From assembly GCA_022824495.1 (NCBI GenBank), contig JAJDZU010000006.1, positions 186,001-250,000 on the forward strand: a stretch of 64,000 nucleotides of DNA. The letters run 5' to 3'. Below are positions 18,597-27,286 of the stretch, in pieces. Under the pieces are notes generated by a model. The model searched no databases. It was not told the origin of the DNA and saw only the letters and a program-made list of their open reading frames with translations. The number at the start of each line of letters is the position of its first letter. Within the stretch, counting starts at the first letter, position 1. A program made the translations under genes and the position numbers. The DNA is from Chloroflexota bacterium (GTDB lineage: Bacteria; Chloroflexota; UBA11872).

Positions 18597-19475
18597 CTAC
18601 CAGACGCCGATAGTCCTGAGCAGGTCGGCGGCGAGGGGAAGGGGCCGGGACTGGCGGCCGGTGATCAGGATTGACGTCTGGACGTCCGAAGCGAACCGGA
18701 TCAGATCGCGTGACTTCAATGCGGCGTCGGTGCTACCGACGAAATACCGTCCCCACCAAGCCTGCTTGACGACTCCGTTCAGGCTCTCCAGCGAGCGTCC
18801 GCCGGCCAGCGCGGCCGCGGCGCGCTTGGGCCCGATGCCCCGTACGCCCGGAATGTTGTCCGAGGTGTCGCCCACCAGGGCCATGTAGTCGCACCACTGC
18901 CAGGGCTCGACGCCGAAGCGCGCGCGTATCTCAGCGCCATCCACGATCTGGTCACCGCTCTTGCGCATCGTGTTGGCGATGACCACGTGGTCCTCGATCA
19001 GCTGATAGAAGTCCCGATCGGTGGACACGATCACGCGGTACCGCCCCGCGCCGGCGCCGCGCACCAGGTGCGCCATCACATCGTCCGCTTCGGCGCCCGT
19101 CGTTTCTTCAAACTGGAGGCCAATGGTCCGCAAGCCCTCAAAGAGGGTCGGCAGCCACGCCAGGTGCGAGTAGTCGGCGCCGGCTCGATTCGCCTTGTAG
19201 TCCGGCGCCATCTCCACGCGAGATGCCGTGGAACCTTCTCCATCGAACACCACCACCGCCTCGCACGGCATCAGGCCGTGGATGGCCTTCCGAAGCAGAG
19301 CGAAGAAGCCGAACGCGGGCGTCACGTCCTCGCCCTCGCCGTCCCGGATTCGCGCCGGAAATCCGTAGGCGGCCCGCCAGAGCAGGTTCATGCCGTCGAC
19401 GACGACCAGGGGTGGGGGATTGGCCTGTGGACGTTGGTGCGCTGATATCCGGGGCTCGCTCGCGCGCGCGGCCAA
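18597..19475 (-). CDS. Stand-alone 5'-3' exonuclease (PolA N-domain/ExoIX-like)
   Basis: A 292-residue flap-endonuclease/5'-3' exonuclease. Acidic clusters include VVDGMNLLWR, VVFDGEGS, AEADDVMAHL and STDRDFYQL, and the helix-hairpin-helix is GDTSDNIPGVRGIGPKRAAAAL. There is no polymerase domain, so it is a free paralogue of the PolA N-terminal domain, which removes flaps or RNA primers. The start is uncertain: TTG at 19475 is the only usable codon before the conserved core, and no clear Shine-Dalgarno is seen. Confidence 0.88.
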   Translation of the reverse strand: MAARASEPRISAHQRPQANPPPLVVVDGMNLLWRAAYGFPARIRDGEGEDVTPAFGFFALLRKAIHGLMPCEAVVVFDGEGSTASRVEMAPDYKANRAGADYSHLAWLPTLFEGLRTIGLQFEETTGAEADDVMAHLVRGAGAGRYRVIVSTDRDFYQLIEDHVVIANTMRKSGDQIVDGAEIRARFGVEPWQWCDYMALVGDTSDNIPGVRGIGPKRAAAALAGGRSLESLNGVVKQAWWGRYFVGSTDAALKSRDLIRFASDVQTSILITGRQSRPLPLAADLLRTIGVW

Positions 19476-19501
19476 GGGTGTGGTCTGGATGGTTTTCGCG
19501 A

Positions 19502-19879
19502 TCAGTACGGCGACTCTAGGTCGTCGAACATTGGAAAGTGCCTGACGTTGGTGGTCAGGAGATCGGCATCAAGGAGAAGCGCCGTGCCAGCGATGAGATA
19601 GTCAACGTCATCGATGCCCTGGTAGGCCCGACGATACTTTCGGGCCAAAGACCCGGCCGCGCGGACTACGGGCTCATCGACCGGCACCCACGTGAGCGCT
19701 GCGAAGAAGCGCTCCATGCTGTCCCGTTCGTGATCGCGCACGCCCGCCAGCAACTCAAAACGTACGACTTCGCTGGCGGCCACGGTTTCGCCGGTGGTGA
19801 TCAGGCTAAGCAGGAGTGTGCTGGAAGCCTCGACTCCACGCAGATGGTCGATGGCTACCGAAGAGTCCAGTAGCTTCAT
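19502..19879 (-). CDS. VapC-like PIN-domain toxin
   Basis: A 125-residue PIN ribonuclease. D5 in [11 protein letters not shown], the glutamate in VVRFELLAG, the acidic pair in [14 protein letters not shown] and TTNVRHF are the usual VapC active-site elements. Its ATG overlaps the antitoxin stop by four bases. It is probably an RNA-cleaving toxin neutralised by the ribbon-helix-helix protein upstream. Confidence 0.92.
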   Translation of the reverse strand: MKLLDSSVAIDHLRGVEASSTLLLSLITTGETVAASEVVRFELLAGVRDHERDSMERFFAALTWVPVDEPVVRAAGSLARKYRRAYQGIDDVDYLIAGTALLLDADLLTTNVRHFPMFDDLESPY

Positions 19880-20136
19880 TCAAGACCGAGTTTGCGCAAC
19901 CGTTCATTGAGGTCACCGCGGATGGCGTCTACGTATTCGGCGCCGGTGAATGGACGGTCGGACCACAGACCTGCGGTGGCCTTGATCGCCAGCAGCTTGT
20001 CCGCCGTCGAGACTGTGCCAAAGGTGCGCCTGACCGCGCGCCGGATCAACTCGGACCGCGACGCGCCGGTGGCGCGCACGGCGCGATCCAGGAGCTCGAG
20101 CTCTTCGTCGCCGAGATAGACCTGTGTTCGGCTCAT
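19876..20136 (-). CDS. Ribbon-helix-helix antitoxin
   Basis: An 86-residue antitoxin. The strand [17 protein letters not shown], followed by [17 protein letters not shown], is a CopG-type ribbon-helix-helix that dimerises on DNA. The C-terminal half ([23 protein letters not shown]) would bind the PIN toxin. I chose the ATG at 20136; an alternative ATG at 20154 would put the start inside the operator palindrome. Confidence 0.88.
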   Translation of the reverse strand: MSRTQVYLGDEELELLDRAVRATGASRSELIRRAVRRTFGTVSTADKLLAIKATAGLWSDRPFTGAEYVDAIRGDLNERLRKLGLE

Positions 20137-20140
20137 GACG

Positions 20141-20161
20141 CTACTATACACCATGTGGTGT
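20141..20161 (-). promoter_or_regulatory. Operator palindrome and -10 box of the RHH/PIN module
   Basis: ACACCA-TG-TGGTGT at 20148-20161 is a perfect 6-bp inverted repeat. On the minus strand it abuts TATAGT (20143-20148), a good -10 box that lies 6 bases before the antitoxin ATG. This predicts a leaderless mRNA repressed by the antitoxin. Confidence 0.5.
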
Positions 20162-20324
20162 CTATCGCTCGCCTTGGCGTCGCGGTCGTCGCGAGGGCCG
20201 GGACGGTGAGCGTGGGGGACGCGGAAGTCGATCGGGCAAGGGCATAGACTTGGCGCGAGCGGCGATCAGCGGGCGGCGGCTTGGCCGCGTCGGCTGGTAT
20301 CGAGTCTCATGAGGGCTGTCGGTC

Positions 20325-20747
20325 ATGGCGGTAGCGAAGCGGCTGCTGGCGTTCTTCCTGGTGGCTATCGGCGTCGCCGTGGCCGTGAACTTCATCCTGA
20401 CGCCGGTCTACAACGACGGAACCACCGACTACCCCATCTGGCGCATCCTGAACTGGTTCATGGTGGCTGCGGCGATGGTAATCCTGGTGGTTGGTTTCCA
20501 ACGGCGACGCGACCCGGCCAGCGCCGATGTCAGCGCCGTGGAATACCTGCGCGGCAGCTTCGCCTACTACGGGGGCATCGTGCTCGTCATGCTGATGCTG
20601 TGGGAGTGGTACTGGACGTTGAACCCCTCAAGCGAGTCCGGCGACGCGGTGACAGCCCACCTGATCTACTTCCCGCTGGTCAACGCGCTCTTCGTGGTCT
20701 TGTCGCTGGCCACGGGGCGTTACCTGTGGAACGAGGCCGGCGGGTAG
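20325..20747 (+). CDS. Small integral membrane protein, unknown
   Basis: A 140-residue protein with four hydrophobic stretches (about 7-27, 43-60, 81-97 and 113-131) and charged loops. I recognise no family. It has GAGGG upstream of the ATG. It stands between the toxin-antitoxin module and the dehydrogenase operon, 78 bases from the latter. Confidence 0.7.
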   Translation: MAVAKRLLAFFLVAIGVAVAVNFILTPVYNDGTTDYPIWRILNWFMVAAAMVILVVGFQRRRDPASADVSAVEYLRGSFAYYGGIVLVMLMLWEWYWTLNPSSESGDAVTAHLIYFPLVNALFVVLSLATGRYLWNEAGG

Positions 20748-20825
20748 CTGAACTGAGGGTTACTGCGCCATCGGCCGTCTGATGCGCTACGGTTCGGCGA
20801 CCTGACCGTGCGAGGCCGCCCTTCA

Positions 20826-21860
20826 ATGTCCGAGGATTCGTTCCGCGTTGCCCTGACCGACGGCCTGCGCCACGAGCGGGTGGTCGAACACCGCCAGCCG
20901 CTGGACGCCATTGGCGCCACGCTGGACGTCGTGCCGGCGCCGACCAGCGACGAGGAAGCCGTGGAGCGTTTTTCCGGCTACCAGGGCGTCATCTATTCGC
21001 ACGGGCACTACCGCCTTCATACGTTCGACCAGTTGCCCGACCTGCTGGGCGTGATCGCGCCGACCGTGGGCGTGGACCACGTCGACATCGAGGCGGCAAC
21101 GGCGGCCGGAGTGGTGGTGGGCAACATCCCCACCTTCGCCACCGAGCAGACGGCGGACACCGCGCTGTACCTGATCCTGGGAGCGGTGCGGCGGATCCCG
21201 CGGATTCTGAGCGAGTGGGAGGCCGGGCATCGAGGCATTGCGGAGTGGGAACGCCGGATCGACCACATCGGCGACATGCGCGCCAGCACCCTGGCCCTGA
21301 TTGGGCTGGGTCGGATCGGCCGTGCCGTGGCCGTACGCGCGCAGGCCTTCGGCACCCGCTGCATCGCCTACGCGCCCACCGTCTCGCCCTGGGAAGCGCA
21401 GGGCCTGGGCGTGGAACTGGTGGATCTGCACGAGGCCTTCGAACAGGGGGACATCCTCTCGGTCCACCTGCCCTACACGCCGCGCACTCATCACTTCGTG
21501 GACGCCGGCCTGCTGGCCCGCATGAAATCCACCGCCGTGCTGATCAACGTCTCGCGCGGACCGATCGTGGACGAAGCGGCCCTGGTGTCGGCGCTGGAGT
21601 CGGGCGCCATTGCGGCCGCCGGCGTCGACGTCTTCGAAACCGAACCTCCAACCCCCGACACACCCCTCATCAACCTGCCCAACGTCATCTGGACCCCCCA
21701 CATCGGCGGCTCCACCTCCGTCAGCGTCCACCGCGTCGGCCAGGGCTCCGCCGAACAAATGGCCTGGATCGCCCAGGGCTACTGGCCCCGCGACACCGTC
21801 AACCCCGAAGTCAAGCCCCGCAAACCTCTGCAGCGGCGGGGGTATCCGGAGAGGTCGTGA
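20826..21860 (+). CDS. D-2-hydroxyacid dehydrogenase (CtBP-like)
   Basis: About 344 residues. The NAD-binding motif LGRIGRAVAVRAQAFG near residue 165, the HLPYTPRTHHFVD segment, NVSRGPIVDEAAL and the late catalytic histidine in VIWTPHIGGSTSVS are those of the phosphoglycerate dehydrogenase/CtBP group. It would reduce a 2-oxo acid or oxidise the D-2-hydroxy acid. The ATG at 20826 is preferred over a GTG at 20808. Its stop overlaps the next gene by GTGA. Confidence 0.88.
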   Translation: MSEDSFRVALTDGLRHERVVEHRQPLDAIGATLDVVPAPTSDEEAVERFSGYQGVIYSHGHYRLHTFDQLPDLLGVIAPTVGVDHVDIEAATAAGVVVGNIPTFATEQTADTALYLILGAVRRIPRILSEWEAGHRGIAEWERRIDHIGDMRASTLALIGLGRIGRAVAVRAQAFGTRCIAYAPTVSPWEAQGLGVELVDLHEAFEQGDILSVHLPYTPRTHHFVDAGLLARMKSTAVLINVSRGPIVDEAALVSALESGAIAAAGVDVFETEPPTPDTPLINLPNVIWTPHIGGSTSVSVHRVGQGSAEQMAWIAQGYWPRDTVNPEVKPRKPLQRRGYPERS

Positions 21861-22858
21861 GCGCGGACCCCATCCGCTGGGGAATCTTGTCGACGGCGCG
21901 GATTGCGCGGCGGTCGGTGGGGCCGGGAATTCTGAAGGCTCGGAATGGGGTGCTGGGGGCGGTGGCGAGCCGGTCGCTGGAGCGGGCGCGGAAGTTCGCG
22001 GCGGAGCTGGAGATTCCGACGGCTTATGGGTCGTACGAGGATCTGTTGGCGGATCCGGTGATCGATGCGGTGTACATCCCGTTGCCGACGTCGCTGCATC
22101 ACCGCTGGGTGATTGCGGCGGCGCGGGCCGGGAAGCACGTGCTGGTGGACAAGCCGTTTGCGGTTGACGCCGCCGAGGCGGTGGAGATGGTGCACGCCTG
22201 TCGGGCGGCCGGCGTGCAACTGCTCGAGGGCTTCATGTATCGCTACGACCCTCGGCACGCCCGGCTGCGCGAATTGGTGGCGGACGGGGCGATCGGCGAC
22301 CTGCGCCAGATCAACACGGCGTTCTGCTTCCCCATCACCCGCGACCCCGCCAACGTACGCCTCTCGACCGAACTGGCCGGCGGAGCGCTGGGCGACCTGG
22401 GGACCTACTGCGTGAGCGTCAGCCGCCTGCACATGGGAAGCGAACCGCGACGTCTGGCGGCGCGAATGACGCACGACCCGGAGTTCGGCGTGGACTTTGA
22501 CGGAAACGCGCTGCTGGAGTTCGACGATGGTCGAACCGCGATGGTGGCGTTCAGCTTTCTGTCCTCCCGTCGGCACTTCCTGGAGTTGGTCGGAACCGAG
22601 GGAACCCTGCGGGTCGAACGCCACGTGCTGGCGCCGGGTGAATCGACGAGCATCGAGATCCATACGCTGCGCGGGGTAGTGACGGAGCTGTTTCCGCCGT
22701 TCGACACCTACCAGGCCGAGGTCGAGAATCTGGGCGACGCGATCCGCGGCGAGGCGGCGCCGCTGGTGGACGGCGACGAGGCCATCCGCCAGATGCGAGT
22801 GCTGGACGCCGTGAGCGAGAGTGCGCGCAGCGGCGAGTGGGTCGCGCTCAGCGAGTAG
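21857..22858 (+). CDS. Gfo/Idh/MocA family oxidoreductase
   Basis: A 333-residue NAD(P)-dependent oxidoreductase, the family that oxidises sugars, inositols and related alcohols. The N-terminal Rossmann domain opens with IRWGILSTARIARRSV; the conserved VDKPFAVDAAEAVEM carries the catalytic-type lysine, and EGFMYRYDPRH follows. The GTG start overlaps the preceding stop; an open frame continues upstream but lies inside the dehydrogenase gene. Second gene of the operon. Confidence 0.9.
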   Translation: MSADPIRWGILSTARIARRSVGPGILKARNGVLGAVASRSLERARKFAAELEIPTAYGSYEDLLADPVIDAVYIPLPTSLHHRWVIAAARAGKHVLVDKPFAVDAAEAVEMVHACRAAGVQLLEGFMYRYDPRHARLRELVADGAIGDLRQINTAFCFPITRDPANVRLSTELAGGALGDLGTYCVSVSRLHMGSEPRRLAARMTHDPEFGVDFDGNALLEFDDGRTAMVAFSFLSSRRHFLELVGTEGTLRVERHVLAPGESTSIEIHTLRGVVTELFPPFDTYQAEVENLGDAIRGEAAPLVDGDEAIRQMRVLDAVSESARSGEWVALSE

Positions 22859-22884
22859 AACCTCACGGCCGCGAGGAGGACGCC

Positions 22885-23865
22885 ATGAAGCGGGTAGCGA
22901 AGCCCGAGGGCAAGTTCAACGTGGTGCTGGAAGACGCGCCCATGCCGGCCGTCGGCCCGCACGATGTGCGGGTACGCAACGTGCGCAGCCTGATCAGCCG
23001 CGGCTCGGAACTCTGGCGACGCTACATCCGGCCGGAAGCCGTGGACCCCCAGATCATGGGCTACTCGGTGGCCGGCGTAGTGGACGCCGTGGGCTCGAAG
23101 GTCGTGGGGTTTGCGCCGGGGGACCGGGTGGGGGTATCCGGGCCGCACGCACAGTTCGTGGTGCAGGACAGCCGGATTGCGTCGGCTTCGGACGGTCCGC
23201 GAATCGTGCGGATTCCGGCTGCGCTGGATTTCGAGCAGGCCACCTTCTGGCCGCTGACCACCAGCGCCGTCCTCTGGATCGAAAACGACAACATCCAGCC
23301 CGACGACATGGTGGTGATCGTGGGCCAGGGACTGGTGGGCAGCCTGATGCTGCAGGTCGCCCGGGCCAACGGACAGGGCCGCCTAGTGGCGGTGGACGCC
23401 TTGCCCAACCGCTGCGCGCTGGCGGCCGAACTGGAAGCCGACGAGGTGATCAACGCGGCGGACGAAGACCCGGTGGCTCAGGTGCGGAAACTGACCGGCG
23501 GCAAGGGCGCCGACGTGGTGATCTACGCCGTGGGCGGACGCGCCGGCCTGCGGGCTTTCGACCAGGCCCAACGCATGACCGCGACCGGCGGCCTGTTGCA
23601 GGTGGTTGGGCTCTACGAGGACGACCCGCTGCCGCTGTCGTCCAGCGAGATCCAGCGCAAACGTTTGATTGGCGGCGCCCTGCCCGACAGCGACCGGGTC
23701 GCCGCCTCCGCGCGCTCCCTGGACCTGCTCGCTCAAGGCCGCATCGCCACCGACCGCATGGTCACTCACCGCTTCCCCTACCAACAGGCCCCCGAGGCAT
23801 TCCACTTTCTCCACGACCACCCGGAGACGGCGTTAGGGGTGCTGATCACCTGGGACAACGACTAG
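22885..23865 (+). CDS. Zinc-type alcohol dehydrogenase-like oxidoreductase (MDR family)
   Basis: A 326-residue medium-chain dehydrogenase/reductase. The N-terminal GroES-like fold includes MGYSVAGVVDAVGS and FAPGDRVGVSGPHAQFV; the nucleotide-binding part has VIVGQGLVGSLMLQVA. The usual cysteine and histidine ligands of the catalytic zinc are not evident in the N-terminal part (RSLISRGSELWRR), so zinc may be absent. The ATG at 22885 has GAGGAGG upstream. It is the third gene of the dehydrogenase run, about 27 bases after the Gfo gene. Confidence 0.85.
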   Translation: MKRVAKPEGKFNVVLEDAPMPAVGPHDVRVRNVRSLISRGSELWRRYIRPEAVDPQIMGYSVAGVVDAVGSKVVGFAPGDRVGVSGPHAQFVVQDSRIASASDGPRIVRIPAALDFEQATFWPLTTSAVLWIENDNIQPDDMVVIVGQGLVGSLMLQVARANGQGRLVAVDALPNRCALAAELEADEVINAADEDPVAQVRKLTGGKGADVVIYAVGGRAGLRAFDQAQRMTATGGLLQVVGLYEDDPLPLSSSEIQRKRLIGGALPDSDRVAASARSLDLLAQGRIATDRMVTHRFPYQQAPEAFHFLHDHPETALGVLITWDND

Positions 23866-23874
23866 CTCCAACCC

Positions 23875-24681
23875 TTGATACCTGAGCCCTACTCCGAGTT
23901 CATCGTTCCGGCGTGGGGGGTGCTGCGCTGGTGGAGCGTTTTGCTGGTGGTGGGGGTTCTAGCGGGAGCGCGAGTGGCGCGGTGGCAGGCAGAACGGACA
24001 GGACTGGATCCTAGGCCGGCGCCGCTGCTGCTGCTGGTGACGGTGCCGGCGGGAATCCTGGGCGCGCGGATCTACTACCTGGCGTTCGAGTGGGAGCGAC
24101 GGTTTGCGGATGAGCCGGAGCTTGCCTGGCAGATCTGGGAAGGCGGGGTGGCGCTTCACGGGGCGTTGCTGGGTGGGCTGCTGGGCATGGCGATCTTCGC
24201 GAGGCTGGCGCGCATCAGTTTCTTGCGATGGCTGGACGCCGCGGCTTTGGGGTTTCCGCTAAGTGTTGCCATCGCCCGCTGGGGCGATTACTTCAACCAG
24301 CAGTCGTTCGGGGCGCCGACGGACCTGCCGTGGGCGCTCTCGGTGGAGGAGCAGTTCCGGCCGCTGTTGTACCTGGAACAGAACGGCTTCCACCCGATGT
24401 TTCTGTATGAGTCGCTGTGGGCGCTCGTTGTCTTTCTGGGAGCGCTGGCGGTGGCGAGGCGCGGGCTCACGTCGCGGCGGGGTGACCTGGCGCTGGGGGT
24501 GTTGGCGGCGTATTCGGTGGGGCGGTTCTGGATCGAGTCGATCCGGGCCGATCCGATCATCGTGGGCGAGGGATTGCGCCTGGCGATGATCGTGAGCGCG
24601 GGAATTGCGACCGCTGGGATCGGGGCGCTGGCGCTGCGGCGCTGGCCCGGCCGAATGTTTCACGTGAAACATTCGGGCTAG
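23875..24681 (+). CDS. lgt: Prolipoprotein diacylglyceryl transferase
   Basis: A 268-residue membrane enzyme that attaches diacylglycerol from phosphatidylglycerol to the lipobox cysteine of prolipoproteins. Diagnostic segments are HGALLGGLLG near residue 98 and the Lgt signature RWGDYFNQQSFG near 135, with about seven membrane segments. It starts at TTG, 9 bases after the dehydrogenase. Its last codons (FHVKHSG) overlap a parS site, which probably explains that unusual tail. The many lipoproteins in this window would be its substrates. Confidence 0.95.
   Translation: MIPEPYSEFIVPAWGVLRWWSVLLVVGVLAGARVARWQAERTGLDPRPAPLLLLVTVPAGILGARIYYLAFEWERRFADEPELAWQIWEGGVALHGALLGGLLGMAIFARLARISFLRWLDAAALGFPLSVAIARWGDYFNQQSFGAPTDLPWALSVEEQFRPLLYLEQNGFHPMFLYESLWALVVFLGALAVARRGLTSRRGDLALGVLAAYSVGRFWIESIRADPIIVGEGLRLAMIVSAGIATAGIGALALRRWPGRMFHVKHSG
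24651..24676. promoter_or_regulatory. parS: parS centromere site (ParB/Spo0J binding)
   Basis: A perfect 26-base palindrome whose core, TGTTTCACGTGAAACA at 24656-24671, equals the bacterial consensus parS. ParB loads there to organise the origin region for segregation. It lies inside the last codons of lgt and is the only exact copy I find in the window. parA and parB themselves are not present here. Confidence 0.93.
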
Positions 24682-24683
24682 CG

Positions 24684-26099
24684 TCAGGCGGCGGATTCGG
24701 CGCTCAGGGCTTCGAAGGTGGCGTGAAGCCAGAGAGATTCGAGGGCCAATCCGAGGGCGGAAGCGGTGTCCAGCGTGGGGTCGACGGAGGTCCAGCCCGA
24801 GGCATCGCGGGTTGCGGATCGCGCGAAGAGCGGGGCGGCATTGGTGGGGACGGCGGGGTGACGGTAGGCGGAGGCGTCCAGGTGCTGCTCCCAGGGCTGG
24901 GCCACGCCTTCGGCGCGGCCGGGCGGCGCGCCGCGCATAAGGCCGCTGCGGTTGACCAGGGAGTCCCAGGCCGTCGCCAGCAAATCGCGTGCGTAGCGGC
25001 GTTCGATGGGCGGCTGGCCGTGGAAAGCGGCCAGGCGGAGCGCGCGCAGGAGCGTCGCGACTTCGTCGGCGGTATACGTGAGTCGGTCGCGCAGCCAGCC
25101 ATTGTCCCGGTCGAACGAGGTGGCCAGGTCCAGGAACAGATCGCCGGCGCGCTCGCCGACGCCGCTTTCAGGCGGCATCAGCGGGGTCAGCCGGATCAGG
25201 GCGGACAGGGCGTTGGCGACTTCGAGGATGTTGGCGGGTTGCTGGTCGCGGAGCCGATAGGCGAGGCGCCGCTGCTGGACGGGGATGAAGACGCGGAAGT
25301 CGTCACGGGCCGTCACCGGGCCAAGCCGGGCCTGCGCCCTGACCAGTCGATGGGCCTCGTCGATCTCTTCGGGAAGGCTCTTCCGGTAGAAGGCATATAG
25401 CTGGTCGGCTGCGGATTGCAACCTGGCGGCGGTCTCTTTTGAGCCGGAGGCGAGCGCCAGGCGTGCGGCATCGGCGGTGGCCCAGATGAGGTCGATGTTG
25501 CCGAGCGGGTCGTAGGTGTCGTCGGAGTCGAAGAGGACGCCGAGCCTGGGCCGGAACAGGTCGGCCTGAATGCGGTCGGAGGCCTCGACGGCAAGGGTGG
25601 CGTTTGCCGCCGCGAGCCGGAGTTCGTGCGTTCGGGCAGGGGCCGGCGCCGCGGGTGCGCGCAGCCGGTGGGCGCGGGCCAGGGCCTGGAGGAGGCGCAT
25701 GTACAGGGCGGCTGTGCGGACGCGGATAACGCCGTCGGTTTGCCGCACCCGCGGCGGTCCGCCCGGGGTTGACGGGTCGTCCACGGTGGCAGTGGCGAAT
25801 GGCAGGGCGATCGGGATCGCCTCCGGCCGCGTGGCGGCGAGGGCCGCATGGTGATCGGCTTCGAGGGTGTTGGCCGGCAGGCCAAGGTCGGGCTGGGTGG
25901 CGATGAGGCTGCCGACGACGCGGGCGTACCAGTAGCCCTGCCAGCCGGCGGTGGCCAGGGCGGCGGCGCGATACGGCGAGGGTTCGGGCCAGAGCTGGGA
26001 CAGGCGTCGAGGCGCGACCGTCTCGCCGCAGGCGGCCAGCGCAGGTGCGACCGCAGCTAGAGCCAGCAGACGGCGTCGGCAGATTCGCTTTGTCTTCAG
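24684..26099 (-). CDS. Lipoprotein of unknown function with apparent CTG start
   Basis: About 471 residues. Reading upstream of the first standard start codon (GTG at 25784) the same frame stays open to a stop at 26153 and encodes a classic lipoprotein signal, RRRLLALAAVAPALAAC, so the true start must lie before it. No ATG, GTG or TTG exists there; CTG at 26099 is the best candidate. The mature part is helical, with conserved-looking LDLATSFDRDNGWLRDR and DLIWATADAARLAL. I recognise no family. Its start faces the divergent DUF3179 gene. Confidence 0.65.
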   Translation of the reverse strand: MKTKRICRRRLLALAAVAPALAACGETVAPRRLSQLWPEPSPYRAAALATAGWQGYWYARVVGSLIATQPDLGLPANTLEADHHAALAATRPEAIPIALPFATATVDDPSTPGGPPRVRQTDGVIRVRTAALYMRLLQALARAHRLRAPAAPAPARTHELRLAAANATLAVEASDRIQADLFRPRLGVLFDSDDTYDPLGNIDLIWATADAARLALASGSKETAARLQSAADQLYAFYRKSLPEEIDEAHRLVRAQARLGPVTARDDFRVFIPVQQRRLAYRLRDQQPANILEVANALSALIRLTPLMPPESGVGERAGDLFLDLATSFDRDNGWLRDRLTYTADEVATLLRALRLAAFHGQPPIERRYARDLLATAWDSLVNRSGLMRGAPPGRAEGVAQPWEQHLDASAYRHPAVPTNAAPLFARSATRDASGWTSVDPTLDTASALGLALESLWLHATFEALSAESAA

Positions 26100-26206
26100 G
26101 GGCTCTCGTCCGCGGCGAGCCGATGCATGCCTTGCGATCCCACCTTCGCATCACTCCATGAGCTCGCGTTCGACGCGCTTGGATTGCTTCGGTCTACGAT
26201 CGTGGC

Positions 26207-27196
26207 ATGCGAGGACGACGCGTGCTGCAAGCCGTGGGCGTGGCGGCGGTGGTTGGGGTGCTGTTGTTTCTGCCGCAGCGGTCGACGGCGTATGAGTTGC
26301 GGTGGGACGTGCGGATATTGCGGGACGCCATCCAGCCGATCTACAACCCGAGTCTGACCACGCCGGACAACATCAACCTGAAGCCGCACGAGATGGTGCT
26401 GGCGGTGGAGATCAACGGCGACGCCCGCGCCTATCCGATCGAGCCGCTGGTGAGCTACGAGATCGTGAACGACGTGGTGGGCGGCGTGCCGGTGGCCATT
26501 ACCTGGTGCCCGCTGTGCTACAGCGGGCTGGTCTTTGAACGGGTGTGGGAGGGGCAAACCCTGACCCTGGGGGTGCAAGGCGCGCTCTACAAGGGCGCGC
26601 AGACCTGGTGGGACCACGAGACCGGCAGCATCTGGAGCCAGGTGTTCGGCGAAGCGCTGGACGGTCCGCTGGACGGCGCCACCCTGAAGCCGGTGGTCGC
26701 TTCACTGACGCCCTGGGGCACATGGCTCGAGCAGCACCCGGCCACGCTCGTCCTAAAGCAGCGCCTATCCGTTGGCGCGCCCAACAGCACCTTTCACATC
26801 CAGAGCCAGCCCAGGGACATCTGGGTGATCGGGGTCGACATCGACGGCGCGGCGACCGGGTTCTACTTCGACGAGACGGCCCGGCTGGGCGTGCAGCAAG
26901 CGATGGTGGGCGACACGCCAGTGGTGGCCTTTGCGCACGGGAAGAGTCGGCTGGTGCGGACCTACGAATCGCGGATCGACGGGCGTCGCCTCACCTTCGA
27001 CGCCGACGGAACCGACCTCATCGACCGGGAAACCGGAAGCCGGTGGGATGGGTTGAGCGGCAAGGCGATATCCGGCTCACTGGCAGGCGAGGTGCTGACC
27101 CCGGTGCCGTACTTCAGCATCTGGGACTGGGCGCTGCGATTGCATTACGGAAAGGACACGCCGATTTATCCGACTGAGTTAACGGAAGCAACCTAG
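26207..27196 (+). CDS. DUF3179 domain protein
   Basis: A 329-residue exported protein with a signal or anchor helix near the start. The DUF3179 signature is intact: AYPIEPLVSYEIVNDVVGGVPVAITW leads into CPLCYSG, and later TWWDHETGSIWSQ, GEALDGPLDGATL and VVAFAHGKSRLV follow. The function of DUF3179 is not established; the CPLC pair may bind a metal or act in thiol chemistry. Two more members lie at 59.4-62.2 kb. Confidence 0.9.
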   Translation: MRGRRVLQAVGVAAVVGVLLFLPQRSTAYELRWDVRILRDAIQPIYNPSLTTPDNINLKPHEMVLAVEINGDARAYPIEPLVSYEIVNDVVGGVPVAITWCPLCYSGLVFERVWEGQTLTLGVQGALYKGAQTWWDHETGSIWSQVFGEALDGPLDGATLKPVVASLTPWGTWLEQHPATLVLKQRLSVGAPNSTFHIQSQPRDIWVIGVDIDGAATGFYFDETARLGVQQAMVGDTPVVAFAHGKSRLVRTYESRIDGRRLTFDADGTDLIDRETGSRWDGLSGKAISGSLAGEVLTPVPYFSIWDWALRLHYGKDTPIYPTELTEAT

Positions 27197-27286
27197 CAGC
27201 GCGCTCGCCAAAGAATGTGGTCTGCAGGGTGTGAGCCTCAGCGCTTCCGAAGACTCCTGTTGACGACGGAACTAAGTCATGGATAC

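Noticed and set aside
21215-21856. N-terminal extension of the Gfo/Idh/MocA protein
   Set aside because: It overlaps the hydroxyacid dehydrogenase in another frame; the Rossmann start follows GTG 21857 directly.
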